Shown: positions 49,365 through 59,639, counted from the first letter of the stretch. The stretch: 64,000 nt of DNA from Bacillus sp. FJAT-25509 (GCF_001420605.1 NZ_LJIZ01000030.1:1-64000); one strand, 5' to 3'. Made by a program: numbers and translations. The notes: generated from the sequence alone by a model not told the origin.

Positions 49365-50639
49365 TTACTTATTTAAATCAATTTTAGTTCCAGGGCGGAC
49401 AGTCCAGGAAGGATTTTTTCCTACTTTATCCCCTTCCTTTACTCCTTTAAGAATAGCAACATATTTCCCTTGTTTTTGACCTGTTTTTACATGTTGCTTA
49501 TAAATAGTGCCTTTTTTAAGTACATACACATATTTTGATTTTCCTGATCCTTTAATGCTCGTCGCAGGTATTGCTAACAAATCCTTTGATTGTACTATTA
49601 CTTCCAGATTTGTTTCGTAGCCAGGATATAGGTTCTCTTGTGAATCTAGCGTTGCTCTAAAAGTGTAATGTGGTATAGCTTCTTTTTTGGCATTCTTATC
49701 TTGATTTGTGGATGGATCGTTCGTTGGGTAATTGCTTACCTCTGAAATACTTCCTTTCCAGCTCTTATCGGCAACAACCTTTGAACTGACTTTAATTGCT
49801 TGGCCAGGCTCAACTTTTGCTTTCTCTTCTTCTGTTAGCTTTCCTTCAATTTGAAATGGTTCGTTTGAAGCAATTTGCATAATTGAGATTTGCTGTTTAT
49901 CTGTTGCTTTATAACCTTGACCGATACTTTTGTTCAAGTTAAGTACTACTCCATCATTATTACTGTTAACAGTTAATGATTCTTGTTGTGCTTTCAACTT
50001 TTCCGCTTCAAGTGTATTTTGTTCTACTTTTAGCTGTGCAGCATTAAGCTCTTCTTTTGCAGTATTAAGTTCAGCTTGTAGCGATTGAATCTCTGGTGTA
50101 TTTGTTGAGTTTGTTGAGTTTGTTGTATTCGTTGCATTTTTATCTGTATTATTTGCATCAGTTGTATTAGATTGTGACGCTGAAATAGCATTTTGAATGT
50201 CTTTCTCTAATGATGCAATTTGGTCGTTTTTCTGCGTAACAGTCGTTTCTGCTAGCTTCTTATTTGCTTCTGCTTGTCCTAGTTCAGCTGCTATAGTTGT
50301 ATCTTCATAAGAAAAAAGTTTTTGCCCTTTAGTGACAATGTCTCCTTCTTTAACAAAAATCTCATTTATAGAACCTTTAGTTGGATTTACGTAAATTGTT
50401 TCAGTATGACTTTGTACTACACGACCTGACACAGTTTCAGTTTTCGTAAAACTTTTTACCGTTGGACTGATAAACTGTAATGTTTTAGATTTACTTTTTT
50501 TAACTTCGATCACCGCTACGCTAAGAACCACAGAAACGAATAAAAGAACAATGATCCCCATTAAAATAAATTTTTTCTGGCGTGGCGTTATTACTTTTGG
50601 TTGTTCTTTTTCTTCGTCAATTCTTTTCGCCGTTTCCAT
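49365..50639 (-). CDS. Efflux adaptor (HlyD/MFP family), YknX-like, without adjacent transporter
   Basis: A 424-aa membrane fusion protein. One N-terminal membrane segment (about 26-46), a lipoyl-like hairpin interrupted by a coiled coil (about 120-235), then beta-barrel and membrane-proximal domains. The tip of the coiled coil contains a low-complexity Asn/Thr/Ser stretch (about residues 157-183) encoded by imperfect 9-nt repeats near 50098-50125. Such adaptors usually partner a MacB-like ABC exporter (YknYZ), but no transporter gene is next to it. ATG 50639 is preceded by only a weak GGGGCAAGAG. It may serve a partner encoded elsewhere. Confidence 0.82.
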   Translation of the reverse strand: METAKRIDEEKEQPKVITPRQKKFILMGIIVLLFVSVVLSVAVIEVKKSKSKTLQFISPTVKSFTKTETVSGRVVQSHTETIYVNPTKGSINEIFVKEGDIVTKGQKLFSYEDTTIAAELGQAEANKKLAETTVTQKNDQIASLEKDIQNAISASQSNTTDANNTDKNATNTTNSTNSTNTPEIQSLQAELNTAKEELNAAQLKVEQNTLEAEKLKAQQESLTVNSNNDGVVLNLNKSIGQGYKATDKQQISIMQIASNEPFQIEGKLTEEEKAKVEPGQAIKVSSKVVADKSWKGSISEVSNYPTNDPSTNQDKNAKKEAIPHYTFRATLDSQENLYPGYETNLEVIVQSKDLLAIPATSIKGSGKSKYVYVLKKGTIYKQHVKTGQKQGKYVAILKGVKEGDKVGKNPSWTVRPGTKIDLNK

Positions 50640-51039
50640 AAAACTCTTGCCCCTTCCTTATCTTGCCAAAAACTTAATACGACTTCTCCTATATCTATTG
50701 TCTATTGTTTTAAAAAGCGTTTCAAGGAGATTTTTTAGAAAATCATAAATATTTGCTATGTTTTTTTTAATATGTTTTTTATTTGTCTATTTGAGTTGGG
50801 TATTAGGTTAATTTCGGCAGATTTATATTATTTCAGAATATTCTAATTTTAATTCTAAAAAAATAATTTTATCGTTTATGTTTTAATTTTCATCAGAAAG
50901 AACGAATAAGTAGAGTCTACTAAAAAAGTCACAGAACCCCTTGATACATCTATGAATTTTCGCACATACTTTCATTAATTTAGTTAAAATTTATACTCTA
51001 TTAGATTAAAATATAATATTTAAAACATTCATACTATTA

Positions 51040-51069
51040 TTGCGTAGTATTATTGAACTATGTTACAAT
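51040..51069 (+). promoter_or_regulatory. Promoter of the CAT-type permease gene
   Basis: TTGCGT (51040-51045), 18 nt, TGTTACAAT with extended -10 TACAAT (51064-51069). The leader would be about 235 nt long. Confidence 0.6.
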
Positions 51070-51143
51070 ACAAAAAATATCTTTGTAGGAAAGGATAATT
51101 CTTCCAATATTCAAATCTACTAAAATTATTTCTTATACCCATT

Positions 51144-51157
51144 AGAAAACGCTTACG
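51144..51157 (+). promoter_or_regulatory. Cre-like box in the permease leader
   Basis: AGAAAACGCTTACG matches 12 of 14 positions of the CcpA cre consensus. It is downstream of the predicted start site, where roadblock repression is common. Confidence 0.5.
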
Positions 51158-51311
51158 AAATTTATGAGGAATTATCAGTCTTCCTCCTTCAATTTTGGGA
51201 ATTCAATATAAATCTCCCGTTGCAAATTGATTAGTTATTGCGCACTCTTTTAAGCAGTGTGTATTTATTTACTAAAAATACAGATTATTCACAAAAAGGG
51301 GGAGTCTTTGG

Positions 51312-52730
51312 ATGAATGCTTTTTTCAGGAAAAAGTCGATTGAACAGCTTCAACAGGATGGGGCTAAAAATACCGGACTTAACCGCGTTCTAGGTTTATG
51401 GCAACTGACTGCTATTGGTTTAGGCGGTATCATAGGTGTAGGTATTTTTGTATTAACCGGTGTAGCAGCGGCTGAACACGCTGGTCCGGCAGTTCTCTTA
51501 TCGTTTATTATTGCTGGTTTAGCTAGCGCAGCAGCAGCTTTGTGTTATGCAGAGTTTGCTGGATTAATACCGGTAGCCGGAAGTGCTTATACTTATAGCT
51601 ATGCTGTTTTAGGAGAAGGTACAGCTTGGTTAATCGGGTGGGATTTGTTACTCGAGTATGCCTTAGTTGTTGCAGTAGTAGCCATTGGATGGTCTGGCTA
51701 CATGCAAGAGTTTTTAACACAAATGGGAGTTCACATTCCTGTATGGGCACAAGGCGCGCCTGGTACTGGAGCAGGTCACAAAGTTGACTTAATCGCCGTT
51801 TTAGTTAGTCTTGGGATTGCGGGCTTACTTACATTAGGAACTGAAATGGGTTCTAAATTTAATTCATTAATGGTTATAATCAAATTAGGTATTATTCTTT
51901 TAGTTATTGGCGTTGGAAGTTTTCATCTTAATACAGCTAACTGGCACCCATTCATGCCTTTTGGTTTTCATGGCGTTATGAGTGGAGCGGCTCTAGTATT
52001 CTTTGCTGTATTCGGATATGACACATTAACGACAGCAGCTGAAGAAGCAAAAAGACCGCAACGTGATTTACCACTTGCAGTTATCATATCATTAGCTGTC
52101 GCTTTATGTTTGTATGTTGCAATGTCACTTATTATTACTGGTATGGCTCCGTATGAAACACTTAATAACGCTGCACCTGTAGCAAAAGCTTTTAGTAATA
52201 TTGGAATGAAGTGGATTACGTTAATCATTTCTGCCGCTGCAATTACAGGGATTCTATCAGTATTGTTCTCATTTATGCTTGCTGGATCACGTATTTGGTT
52301 CTCAATGAGTAGAGATGGTCTATTACCAAAATGGTTTACAAAATTACATCCTAAATATAAAACACCTTATCGTCCTACTTTATTAATTGGTTTAATTACG
52401 GCATTTGTAGCAGGTGTTACACCAATTAACGAAGTTGCAGAATTAGTTAATATTGGAACGTTAACAGCATTTATCTTAATTTGTTCTTCTATCATTGTAT
52501 TACGTGTAAAACGTCCTGAATTAAAAAGAGGATTTAAAACACCATTAGTTCCAATTATTCCATTAATCGGGATTGGATTTTCTGCTTATTTAATTGCTAG
52601 TCTTCCAGGTATTACATTTATTCGTTTTATTGTCTGGATGGCTATAGGACTTGTTGTTTATGGATTATATGGTAAGAAAAGAAGTGCACTAAATACAGCA
52701 AATAACAATAACAAAACTAAAATAAGCTAA
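51312..52730 (+). CDS. Cationic/neutral amino acid permease, YfnA-like (APC, CAT subfamily)
   Basis: A 472-aa permease with about 12 hydrophobic segments. The N-terminal LNRVLGLWQLTAIGLGGIIGVGIFVLTG and the FFAVFGYDTLTTAAEEAKRPQRDLP block are characteristic of YfnA and bacterial CAT transporters. It lies alone between terminators. ATG 51312 follows AAAGGGGGAGTCTTTGG. The substrate is probably a branched-chain, threonine-like or cationic amino acid. Confidence 0.82.
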   Translation: MNAFFRKKSIEQLQQDGAKNTGLNRVLGLWQLTAIGLGGIIGVGIFVLTGVAAAEHAGPAVLLSFIIAGLASAAAALCYAEFAGLIPVAGSAYTYSYAVLGEGTAWLIGWDLLLEYALVVAVVAIGWSGYMQEFLTQMGVHIPVWAQGAPGTGAGHKVDLIAVLVSLGIAGLLTLGTEMGSKFNSLMVIIKLGIILLVIGVGSFHLNTANWHPFMPFGFHGVMSGAALVFFAVFGYDTLTTAAEEAKRPQRDLPLAVIISLAVALCLYVAMSLIITGMAPYETLNNAAPVAKAFSNIGMKWITLIISAAAITGILSVLFSFMLAGSRIWFSMSRDGLLPKWFTKLHPKYKTPYRPTLLIGLITAFVAGVTPINEVAELVNIGTLTAFILICSSIIVLRVKRPELKRGFKTPLVPIIPLIGIGFSAYLIASLPGITFIRFIVWMAIGLVVYGLYGKKRSALNTANNNNKTKIS

Positions 52731-52739
52731 ATTAGCATT

Positions 52740-52777
52740 AAAAAGTCACAAGGAAATTGATTTTCTTTGTGGCTTTT
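52740..52777 (+). terminator. Terminator of the YfnA-like gene
   Basis: AAAAAGTCACAAGGAAAT pairs with ATTTTCTTTGTGGCTTTT with a few wobble or mismatched pairs. The stem sequence is close to that of the puuP terminator at 13530-13565. Confidence 0.8.
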
Positions 52778-52810
52778 CTGCGTTAGTTATCCTTTATCCT
52801 TATTCTAAAC

Positions 52811-52847
52811 AAAAAAGCATGTATCCGATTTTGTATCGAATACATGC
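52811..52847 (-). terminator. Terminator of the subtilase gene
   Basis: On minus, GCATGTATTCGAT pairs with ATCGGATACATGC (one mismatch), followed by TTTTTTGTTT. Confidence 0.88.
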
Positions 52848-52889
52848 CCACAGTTTCCTATGTCTAATAGGCTTTTAGAAGGTCAAAAC

Positions 52890-55800
52890 TTACTTTCTTG
52901 CTCCGTCTTTTCCAACTTTATATTTACCTACTTTAGTATTAACAGCCATTACGCCAGATTTGTTGAAGTAATAGTATTTACCACTGATTTTTTTCCAGCC
53001 ATTGTTAAATCTTGATCCATCGCTGTTTAAGTAGTACTTCTTACCACTTACTGTTAACCATCCAGTTTTTACTACACCATTTTTATCGAAGTAGTAGTAT
53101 TTACCACTGATTGATTTCCAGCCATTGCTAAATCTTGATCCATCACTATTTAAGTAATACTTCTTACCACTTACTGTTAACCAACCAGTTTTTACTACAC
53201 CGTTTTTATCGAAATAGTAGTTTTTACCACTAATTGATTTCCAACCATTGCTAACTCTTGATCCATCGTTGTTTAAGTAATACTTTTTACCACTTACTGT
53301 TAACCATCCAGTTTTTACTACACCGTTTTTATCAAAGTAGTAGTATTTACCGCTAATTGATTTCCAGCCATTACTAAATCTTGATCCATCGCTGTTTAAG
53401 TAATACTTCTTACCACTTATTGTTAACCAACCAGTTTTCATTACGCCAGATTTGTCGAAGTAATAGTTTTTACCACTGATTGTAGCCCATCCAGTTACTT
53501 TAACACCTTTGCTATTGTAGTAGTATTTTTTGCCATTTTCTACTACCCAACCAGTTTTAATCGGAGCATCTGCACGATTAATTACTACTTCCTTCACTGT
53601 TTCATTACCAGCAAGGTCAGTCGCTCTTAACGTAATTTTATTTTGTCCTTCTTTTAATGGTACAGTTACTTTATAATTTTTGCTTAGTGGTTTTACAACA
53701 TCCACTGGGCTAATTAATGGAACTTCAAATTCGTGGTTTTCACCAACGAAGAAGTTTAAGTAGCTATAGTTATCTGTTAATTTTACAGTAAATGAAGCTG
53801 TCTCTTTATTTTTGTCCACTCTTGTAGGAGCATCTAATACAGTTATTCCCGCTGCGTGAGTATCAACATAGATATGTCGAGCAATTGAGAATTTCTTATT
53901 AGCATAGTCTGTTGCTTCAACTTGTACAGTGTAAGGACCATCTTGGTCAAACGTTACAGTTGTTGAATAATTGTAGTGTCCAGTTTTTGCATCATAATCA
54001 ACTGGAACTTCTTTTCCATTAACCTTAATCGTTTTAATACGAGTATCATCTGTTACGAACCCTTTTACTGGGATATTCTTGTCACTATAAGCTCCCCATG
54101 GCTCCGGTGAGTTCGGAATATAAGCTCCAGTTTTATCTTTTTGACCATCTGTGATATAGACTAATGGAAGATCTACGTCTCCTTTTGCTGCAGTGTCTAC
54201 TGCTAAGTTACCTGCATAGTCTTCAGCAACTACTTCTACATATGATTTATCTGGGTATGCTGATAAATCATATGCGGATGTATTATTATCAACTACAGCC
54301 TTCTTTTCACCATTAACGAAAATATAATAATCTTTAACTCCAGTTTCATCGTCTGAAGCATCCCAAGCAACAACTTTCTTATCTGGATCATAAGTTGCTT
54401 GAATAGTTGGAGCATGAGTATCAATATAAACTGGAATCTTCTTAGATTGCCATTGTGCATTATCGTAGCCAATTACGGATTTAATCTCGTAATAGTATTT
54501 ACCGTCTGGCATAACTTCACCATTTACTTTACCATCCCAAATAGTTGACTCGCTATCCTCAAACGGCGTGCCTTTACCACCGTCATAAGCATTTTTGCTA
54601 ACATTAGATTGAGCACTTAAACGGCGAAGGAATTTACCGCCTTTGTCAAGGATGTTATATTGTACTTCTGATGCATTTCTTAAGAATGATGGAAGAGCAT
54701 TGATATCATCGCCACTGTTATCGCCGTTTGGTGAAAACGCGTAATACTTCTCTCCATCCTTTCCAGGAGCAGCTTCCCAGAATGTACTATCGCCATCAGT
54801 TGTCATGTCATGTGCGATTTTATTATACTTTTTAAAATACGGTTGTAAATCAAAGTAACGAGTTTCACCAAGATCTTTGAATCCGTCAACGATCGGTAAA
54901 CTGTCCCATTTACCGTAGAAGCCTACGTATGGAGCCGTTAAATTTGGATGACCATTTGTACCGATAAGATTTACAGAACCTTCAACGAAAATGTTGTCAT
55001 GAAGATTTGCTAGAATTTCTTTACCATCTTTATCGAATCCAGGAATTTTTGCATCAGTTAAATCAATTTTCACAGTGAAATCAACAGATTGACCCGCTGG
55101 AACTTTAATCGTTTCAGGAGCATCAATTTTTGCACCATCTAATTCACCTGTTTGAAGTGCATTACGATCAACATCATCAGTTTGATAGAATTCATCTGTT
55201 AACGCATTTGTGTCAACTTTATATTCAGCATCTTTATCAGAAATATTTTTAGCTGTGAAAGTCATTGATACTTGCTTAGATTGGAAATCCTTCAATTCGT
55301 ATTTCGCTTCACCTGTTGCCTTACTATAAAAGTAAACTGGTGTTGTAACAGCATTTTCAATTTGCATCATACCTGCACCTTGACGGCGTGGTGAGAATGG
55401 ATGACCATCTAAGTCATTAATAACTTTCGCAGTATTCATTAATAATACTTTAGCTAAGTGAGTACGTTGACTTAAGTTTAAAGAACTGAAACGTTTATCA
55501 TTTTTCAAGTACTCTTGTACTAATGCAGAACCACCAGCAACGTGTGGAGCTGCCATTGAAGTACCGCTCATCACTTCATATTGGTTATTATTAACTGTTG
55601 AATAGATATTTCCACCAGGAGCAGTGATTTCAGGCTTTAGCTCAAGGCTAGGTGTAACTCCCCATGAAGTAAAGCTTGTCATGCGACCCATTTCAGGACT
55701 TTCATTTTTCGCAGTTTGAGCAACGTGTATTGTTCCTGAACCATTTATCGAATTCGCTAACGCTTGACCATCTGCTTTTGAGTTAACAAGCATCATTGGG

Positions 55801-57380
55801 ACATCCCATCCGCCTTGGTTATCGAACTGAGCCCCATTATTTGCATTCCATACGATAATCCCAGCAGCACCTGCTTGAGCAGCATACTTCGTCTTATCAG
55901 CAAAAGTATATGTTCCACGTGCTACTAATACGATTTTACCTTTTACATCTACACCTTTATAATCATCCGGTCCACCTAATTTGTAACTTCCATCAGCGGC
56001 GTTTTTACCAAGGTTCACAACTGGAATATTTCCACTAAATTTATCTGATAGATCTTTCCAACTATCAATACCTTTACCTAAGACACTTAAACTATTATTT
56101 CCATCAACAGTGATCGCATGTTCATAAAGATAAGCTTCATTTCCAGAAGCAGCTACTGAAATTGTATCTTTATTAAGACCAGGCGCACCTGTTACACCAA
56201 TATCAGGGTTTTGTGATAGAGGATCCCCCCATCCATCACCAATGTGATTCGAGTTACCTGAAGAAACAGCACACACAATACCATTGTCAACTGCACGAGT
56301 AATTGCAAGATCTTCTGCACTATTCGGTTCATAAGAAGATGCTACATCTCCAAGGCTCATGTTTAATACATCAGCACCTAGTTTAATAGAATCATCGATT
56401 GCTGCAAGATAAATATCAGACCATGTAGATGGGTAGCTTGGGTCATTACTAAATACTTTCATCGCAAGAACTTGCGCTTCCGGTGCAACCCCTTTAATCC
56501 CACCGTTTGCTTCGTCACCATTTGCAGCCGTAATTCCTGCTACGTGCATACCGTGCATAGAAGCACCTGGTCCAAGGTCTGTTACGATATCGTTTTGGTC
56601 ATAATAGTTGTAACCATAAGGAACCTTGTCAGTATAGAATTTACCTGGTAAAGCTTTATCCTTTACAATTTGAGCTACTGAATCTTTTGTTAAGTCCTCT
56701 TTTGAAGGATCAGTTAATTTAAAGTCACGGTGTGTAGGGTCAATTCCTGTATCGATAATGGAGATAACCATGCCTTTACCATCGTAACCAGTATCTTTCC
56801 AAGTTTCTTTAGACTGGATAAATTGATGACTCTTCGTCATATCTGGCGTAGATGGTTCAGCTGTAGGACGGTTATATTCATTCGCTAAAAAAACATTTTT
56901 TACACCTGAAGTAGCTTCAATTTTTTCTACATCACCAAATGCAACTACACCACTGAAACCGTTAAATGCAGTTGAAAATTGTTTTTTATAATTAATGTTG
57001 ATTCCTTTTGATTGTAACTTTGATTTTACCGAACTTTGTTGGCTATCTACTTTTGCATAAAGGCTAGCCTTTTGACTTTCAGATAAGTCCTTAAACAACT
57101 TCCCTTGTTTTGTTGCGTATTCAACTGGTGACTGTCCGTCCACTTCAACGATCACGCGAACTTTATCTGACGCTTTTAAATTTGCTTTCGCATCAGATAC
57201 TTGGTTTTTATTTTGTAGTTCTTTTGTTTCCTGTGATTGTTTAATTTGTTCCAACTTGGATGCTAAATCACCTGGTCGGTAAGATTCAGCTGAAGTTGGT
57301 GAAACAAATGCTAAATTAGAAAGAGCAAGAGCAGATGCTAATGCATATGTAGTTATTTTACGGTTTTTCTTGTTATTCAT
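52890..57380 (-). CDS. Secreted subtilisin-like serine protease (Vpr/lactocepin type) with GW cell-wall-binding repeats
   Basis: A 1,496-aa exported protein. A signal peptide ends around residue 36 (SPTSAES). An inhibitor I9-type propeptide covers about 55-165. The S8 domain has Asp in SIIDTGIDPTHRD (near 210), His in MHGMHVAGI (near 278) and Ser in GTSMAAPHVAGG (near 607), with a PA insert at about 400-550. An Fn3-like domain (about 675-790) and further Ig-like modules follow. The C-terminal 220 residues are aromatic-rich GW repeats of the choline/wall-binding class. ATG 57380 is chosen behind AGAGGAACTAAAGAA. It degrades extracellular proteins while tethered to the wall. Confidence 0.93.
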   Translation of the reverse strand: MNNKKNRKITTYALASALALSNLAFVSPTSAESYRPGDLASKLEQIKQSQETKELQNKNQVSDAKANLKASDKVRVIVEVDGQSPVEYATKQGKLFKDLSESQKASLYAKVDSQQSSVKSKLQSKGININYKKQFSTAFNGFSGVVAFGDVEKIEATSGVKNVFLANEYNRPTAEPSTPDMTKSHQFIQSKETWKDTGYDGKGMVISIIDTGIDPTHRDFKLTDPSKEDLTKDSVAQIVKDKALPGKFYTDKVPYGYNYYDQNDIVTDLGPGASMHGMHVAGITAANGDEANGGIKGVAPEAQVLAMKVFSNDPSYPSTWSDIYLAAIDDSIKLGADVLNMSLGDVASSYEPNSAEDLAITRAVDNGIVCAVSSGNSNHIGDGWGDPLSQNPDIGVTGAPGLNKDTISVAASGNEAYLYEHAITVDGNNSLSVLGKGIDSWKDLSDKFSGNIPVVNLGKNAADGSYKLGGPDDYKGVDVKGKIVLVARGTYTFADKTKYAAQAGAAGIIVWNANNGAQFDNQGGWDVPMMLVNSKADGQALANSINGSGTIHVAQTAKNESPEMGRMTSFTSWGVTPSLELKPEITAPGGNIYSTVNNNQYEVMSGTSMAAPHVAGGSALVQEYLKNDKRFSSLNLSQRTHLAKVLLMNTAKVINDLDGHPFSPRRQGAGMMQIENAVTTPVYFYSKATGEAKYELKDFQSKQVSMTFTAKNISDKDAEYKVDTNALTDEFYQTDDVDRNALQTGELDGAKIDAPETIKVPAGQSVDFTVKIDLTDAKIPGFDKDGKEILANLHDNIFVEGSVNLIGTNGHPNLTAPYVGFYGKWDSLPIVDGFKDLGETRYFDLQPYFKKYNKIAHDMTTDGDSTFWEAAPGKDGEKYYAFSPNGDNSGDDINALPSFLRNASEVQYNILDKGGKFLRRLSAQSNVSKNAYDGGKGTPFEDSESTIWDGKVNGEVMPDGKYYYEIKSVIGYDNAQWQSKKIPVYIDTHAPTIQATYDPDKKVVAWDASDDETGVKDYYIFVNGEKKAVVDNNTSAYDLSAYPDKSYVEVVAEDYAGNLAVDTAAKGDVDLPLVYITDGQKDKTGAYIPNSPEPWGAYSDKNIPVKGFVTDDTRIKTIKVNGKEVPVDYDAKTGHYNYSTTVTFDQDGPYTVQVEATDYANKKFSIARHIYVDTHAAGITVLDAPTRVDKNKETASFTVKLTDNYSYLNFFVGENHEFEVPLISPVDVVKPLSKNYKVTVPLKEGQNKITLRATDLAGNETVKEVVINRADAPIKTGWVVENGKKYYYNSKGVKVTGWATISGKNYYFDKSGVMKTGWLTISGKKYYLNSDGSRFSNGWKSISGKYYYFDKNGVVKTGWLTVSGKKYYLNNDGSRVSNGWKSISGKNYYFDKNGVVKTGWLTVSGKKYYLNSDGSRFSNGWKSISGKYYYFDKNGVVKTGWLTVSGKKYYLNSDGSRFNNGWKKISGKYYYFNKSGVMAVNTKVGKYKVGKDGARK
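53001..53492 (-). repeat. Four tandem 123-bp repeats inside the protease gene
   Basis: Each unit encodes 41 residues, alternating a GW..ISGKYYYFDKNGVVKT module with a GWLTVSGKKYYLNSDGSRFSN module. Units 2-4 are nearly identical at DNA level, suggesting recent duplication. A partial unit and a diverged unit flank them. Confidence 0.9.
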
Positions 57381-57398
57381 TTCTTTAGTTCCTCTCAT

Positions 57399-58011
57399 GA
57401 AAATTTCAAGTAAAAAATAAAATGGATTAGTATAAACTTTCTTAAAAAACTTCCCCTGTTTTTTAATACGGCAATTCGAGGAATATCGACACAGTCAATG
57501 AAAAAACTTCTCAATCAAAAACATGTCTAATTACCCCCGTTTTTTTCCAGATAATCCCCCCAATATCTCCTTTCATTGTTATTAAATTATTAAACCTATT
57601 AATGCCTGTACTTTCTTAATAATTTTTCAATTAAGTTTTTAAGGAATAATAGATAAATTAAATAATTCTTTTTTTGAGTCAAAATTCCTCCATAAAATTC
57701 CTAATATTTTTAAAATTTTTAAATTTTCATTGCGTTTTTAATAAAAATTTGTAAAATTTTGTATTATATTAGCGTTTTAAGTATGTTTTTTATAGGCATA
57801 AAGTTCTGGGTTTTTTATGTACATAGATAAATATTCATAGACTTTTTTAATAACAGAAAAAATTCTGTAAGACTTCTGTAGTAAATTTAGGTGTTTGAAA
57901 TCCCAAATAAAATAAGCATTAAGAAGGCCCATGGTTAACGAATAGCTTTAAAAAAGTCAAAAATTAAAAAAGACAGCAACCCACATCAGGTCGCTGTCTT
58001 AAACATTTGTT
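57399..58011. other. Intergenic region upstream of the protease, 610 bp
   Basis: AT-rich. Near 57531-57575 the minus strand has two G-tracts and an AAAGGAGATA motif followed by TTG and a 10-codon frame, which I do not count as a gene. A clear promoter was not identified. The terminator of the GH4 gene closes the left-hand transcript at 57964-58000. Confidence 0.5.
57964..58000 (-). terminator. Terminator of the cellobiose-type PTS operon
   Basis: AAGACAGC-A-ACC pairs with GGT-C-GCTGTCTT around a 7-nt loop. On minus it is followed by TTTTTAATTTTT. Confidence 0.88.
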
Positions 58012-59328
58012 TTATTTAAAAAACCTCGGTAAATATTCTTTATGTGCTTCTAGCATTTCATCAACGATTGCTACAGCTACTTTATCGTTTGCTACAAGCG
58101 GATTAATCGTCAATGCAAGAATTGCTTTTTCGCGATTTCCTTCTACAGCAGCCTCGATTGCTGTCTGTTCGAAAGATTTAATCGTTTGAATTAATCCTCG
58201 AACTGGAACTGGTAATTCCCCAATCGTCAGTGGAATTGGCCCATCTTTTGTGATGACACAGCTAACTTCTACTGCACCGTCATATGGTAAGCCTGAAATA
58301 GCTCCCTTGTTCATCGTATTTAATGGTTGGATATCTCTTGTATCATTATAAATTGATGAAATTAATCGACAAGCCGCATCAGAATAGTAAGCTCCACCAC
58401 GTTTTTCTAACTCAGGTGGTTTTACATCTAGCGATTCATCTTTATATTTTTCAAAAAGAGATGCTTCAATTTTTTGCACGACTTCTGCACGTGTTTCATT
58501 CGATTCAAAATCTTTTAATGCTCTTTCAAGCATTTCAGACGTTTTGTAATAGTAATGGTGATATGAACAAGGAATGACATTGACCGCTTTTAGGAATTCA
58601 GGTGCCCATTCTTCAGCATCTATATTTTTTACAAAGCTAGCATTAGCAGGATCCATAATCATTTCAAGTACTTGCTCTTTTACACTAACTCCATCTAAAT
58701 AAACCTCTGTGCCATATACCATATGATTTAGACCTGCAAAATCGATCCGTACACGTGAATGATCTACATTTAATAGTTTTGCAACACCCATTTCCATTCC
58801 GATCGGTATATTACAAAGACCAATGAATCTCTTAATATTTGAATATCTTAATGCTGCTTCTGTTACCATTCCGGCTGGGTTTGTAAAGTTAAGGATCCAA
58901 GCATTTGGACATAGCTCTTCGACTTCTTTACAAATATCCAAAATAACAGGAATTGTACGTAGGGCTTTAAACAATCCACCTGCACCGTTTGTTTCTTGAC
59001 CGATTACCCCATGTTTAAGTGGAATTCTTTCATCAAGTGCGCGTGCAGCTAGTTGTCCAACACGAAGCTGTGTTGTAACAAAATCAGCATCTTTTAAAGC
59101 CTCACGACGATCATACGATAGATGAATCTCCATTGGTACTCCAGCTTTTTTGACCATGCGCTTTGCTAGTGCACCAACTATTTCTAATTTTTCGCGTCCA
59201 GCTTCGACATCAACAAGCCACAGCTCAGTTACTGGGATTTGTTCATAGCGCTTAATAATTCCTTCAACCAATTCTGGCGTATAACTTGAGCCTCCACCTA
59301 TTGTCACGATTTTAAATTTCTTTGACAT
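58012..59328 (-). CDS. licH: 6-phospho-beta-glucosidase, glycoside hydrolase family 4
   Basis: A 438-aa NAD- and metal-dependent GH4 enzyme. The dinucleotide motif is IGGGSSYTPEL at the N-terminus. Metal ligands appear in GLCNIPIG (Cys near 171) and GLNHMVYG (His near 200). GH4 enzymes oxidise C3 of the phospho-sugar and eliminate the aglycone. It hydrolyses cellobiose- or lichenan-derived phosphodisaccharides from the adjacent PTS. Its start overlaps the EIIA stop by 1 nt. It is the last gene of the operon. Confidence 0.9.
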   Translation of the reverse strand: MSKKFKIVTIGGGSSYTPELVEGIIKRYEQIPVTELWLVDVEAGREKLEIVGALAKRMVKKAGVPMEIHLSYDRREALKDADFVTTQLRVGQLAARALDERIPLKHGVIGQETNGAGGLFKALRTIPVILDICKEVEELCPNAWILNFTNPAGMVTEAALRYSNIKRFIGLCNIPIGMEMGVAKLLNVDHSRVRIDFAGLNHMVYGTEVYLDGVSVKEQVLEMIMDPANASFVKNIDAEEWAPEFLKAVNVIPCSYHHYYYKTSEMLERALKDFESNETRAEVVQKIEASLFEKYKDESLDVKPPELEKRGGAYYSDAACRLISSIYNDTRDIQPLNTMNKGAISGLPYDGAVEVSCVITKDGPIPLTIGELPVPVRGLIQTIKSFEQTAIEAAVEGNREKAILALTINPLVANDKVAVAIVDEMLEAHKEYLPRFFK

Positions 59329-59639
59329 TATTTTTGGCCCCTTTCATACATATCAACGAACTCTTTTGCCAAGTCTTTTACAGTCATCGCATTCATTAAG
59401 TGATCTTGAGCATGAATCATTAATAGTGATATCTCCGTTGGAGTGCCACCTATCTCTGATTGAATAAGAGTTGTTTGAATATGGTGTGCCTCATTTAAAG
59501 CATCACCTGATTCTTTTAATTTCTTACGAGCTAATTCAAAGTCTTGTTTTTTTGCTGCTTGAATCGCTTCCATTGCAGCACTTCGACCATTTCCACCATG
59601 AAGAATCAGTGTGAAAATTTCCGTTTCATTTTTTACCAT
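59328..59639 (-). CDS. licA: PTS lactose/cellobiose-specific EIIA
   Basis: A 103-aa EIIA of the lactose/cellobiose class, helical throughout. The phosphohistidine is in [14 protein letters not shown]. It passes phosphate from HPr to EIIB. It sits about 140 nt after the EIIB gene and is coupled to the GH4 gene. Confidence 0.9.
   Translation of the reverse strand: MVKNETEIFTLILHGGNGRSAAMEAIQAAKKQDFELARKKLKESGDALNEAHHIQTTLIQSEIGGTPTEISLLMIHAQDHLMNAMTVKDLAKEFVDMYERGQK

Larger units (their letters stand above)
50640..51311. other. Divergent intergenic region, 670 bp
   Basis: Very AT-rich. It contains the promoter of the permease gene and a cre-like box (see separate entries). No T-box, riboswitch or small gene was recognised. 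Confidence 0.5.

Noticed and set aside
53001-53492. CRISPR array
   Set aside because: The repeats are contiguous, in frame, 123 bp long and code for wall-binding modules; there are no spacers.
57531-57590. Ten-codon TTG frame with AAAGGAGATA upstream of the protease, between two G-tracts
   Set aside because: Too short and starts with TTG; nothing supports translation. The G-tracts (six and five) do not make a four-run G-quadruplex.
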